Source: Alphaproteobacteria bacterium (GTDB lineage: Bacteria > Pseudomonadota > Alphaproteobacteria > UBA11222). Taken from it: a DNA stretch of 5,731 nt. The notes beneath the pieces are model-generated. The model made no database searches. It was not told where the DNA came from and saw only the letters and a list, made by a program, of their open reading frames with translations. Every line of letters starts with the position of its first letter. Positions within the stretch are counted from its first letter, which is position 1. The DNA lies in NCBI GenBank assembly GCA_003454415.1, contig DMKG01000222.1:2269-7999 (forward strand). The letters run 5' to 3'. Both the position numbers and the translations under genes were made by a program. Positions 5,393 to 5,731 of the stretch are shown in pieces.

Positions 5393-5731
5393 ATGCAGGA
5401 ATCGAAAGAAGGCGGCCTCCAGGCGCCGCTGCGTCACACTCTGGACTGGAACAGTCCGGAATTTTACGACGAGCAGAAAATCGACGAGGAATTACGCCGC
5501 GTCTTCGACATCTGCCATGGATGCCGGCGCTGCTTCAATCTGTGCGATTCTTTTCCGCGTCTGTTCGACCTGGTCGATGAATCGCCCAGCGGCGAACTGG
5601 ACACGGTAGAAAGCAAAGATTTTGGCCCCGTCGTCGAAGCCTGCACGCTGTGCGACATGTGTTTCATGACCAAATGCCCCTATGTTCCGCCGCATGAATT
5701 CGACCTTGATTTCCCCCATCTGATGCTGCGC
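5393..5731 (+). CDS. GlpC/HdrD-like (Fe-S)-binding protein, N-terminal part (cut by window edge)
   Basis: The first 113 residues of a cytoplasmic iron-sulfur protein are present. Two ferredoxin-type four-cysteine motifs are visible: Cys41, 44, 47 and 51 (CHGCRRCFNLCD), and Cys84, 87, 90 and 95 (CTLCDMCFMTKCP). This spacing is that of a 2[4Fe-4S] domain as in GlpC and heterodisulfide reductase subunit D/C proteins. In those the CCG cysteine-rich domains follow; here they would lie beyond the window. From memory, alphaproteobacterial relatives are annotated as heterodisulfide reductase-related proteins and often sit beside a rubrerythrin and a DUF3501 gene. The ATG at 5393 has GAGG eight bases upstream; the frame is open upstream to 5303 but offers no ATG, GTG or TTG. 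It follows the rubrerythrin gene by 136 nt on the same strand. An electron-transfer role towards the rubredoxin-less rubrerythrin is my inference; the substrate is unknown. Confidence 0.88.
   Translation, partial: MQESKEGGLQAPLRHTLDWNSPEFYDEQKIDEELRRVFDICHGCRRCFNLCDSFPRLFDLVDESPSGELDTVESKDFGPVVEACTLCDMCFMTKCPYVPPHEFDLDFPHLMLR

Noticed and set aside
4762..5394. A 210-codon open frame on the minus strand.
   Set aside because: It lies opposite the rubrerythrin gene, whose ligands, promoter and ribosome site are all clear. It shows no family features.
5295..5609. A 104-codon plus-strand frame starting in the spacer after rubrerythrin.
   Set aside because: It runs out of frame through the Fe-S gene and its peptide is Arg/Ser-rich. 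The overlapping frame has two intact four-cysteine cluster motifs.

Overview
The window looks like a chromosomal piece of an alphaproteobacterium. It encodes an Irr-type Fur-family regulator (Irr is essentially confined to Alphaproteobacteria), a near-perfect Irr operator, and a fabA-fabB-fabI block for anaerobic-type unsaturated fatty acid synthesis. Coding sequence is GC-rich throughout, and the AT-rich stretches coincide with the two promoter regions. I cannot place it below class level. I see no mobile element, CRISPR array, tRNA or rRNA.

Left half (1-4176, all on the minus strand). In transcription order, a SulP/SLC26-type membrane transporter with a C-terminal STAS domain is followed after 54 nt by fabA (3-hydroxydecanoyl-ACP dehydratase/isomerase). 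After 9 nt to the first candidate fabB start codon (12 nt to the preferred ATG) comes fabB (beta-ketoacyl-ACP synthase I), and 18 nt further fabI (enoyl-ACP reductase, cut by the left window edge). FabA makes the cis-3 intermediate, FabB elongates it and FabI reduces the saturated branch, so the three proteins form one branch point. The tight spacing indicates an operon, and the transporter may be its first gene.

Centre (4177-4267). A short divergent control region separates the transporter from irr. Candidate -35 elements for the two directions overlap, and the irr transcript may be leaderless.

Right half (4268-5731, plus strand). irr is followed by a 140-nt spacer. This holds a 13/14 match to the Irr operator (ICE) placed just upstream of a strong sigma-70-type promoter. 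The promoter drives a short rubrerythrin that has every diiron ligand but no rubredoxin domain. After a 136-nt spacer with two perfect stem-loops comes the start of a protein with two four-cysteine Fe-S motifs (GlpC/HdrD-like), cut by the right edge. I read this half as an iron- and heme-responsive peroxide-defence unit: regulator, its operator, a diiron peroxidase, and a candidate electron-transfer partner.

The most useful observations are the Irr operator in front of the rubrerythrin, the rubredoxin-less rubrerythrin paired with an Fe-S oxidoreductase, and the SulP-STAS transporter next to fatty-acid synthesis genes. The last recalls the reported complex of the E. coli YchM STAS domain with acyl carrier protein.
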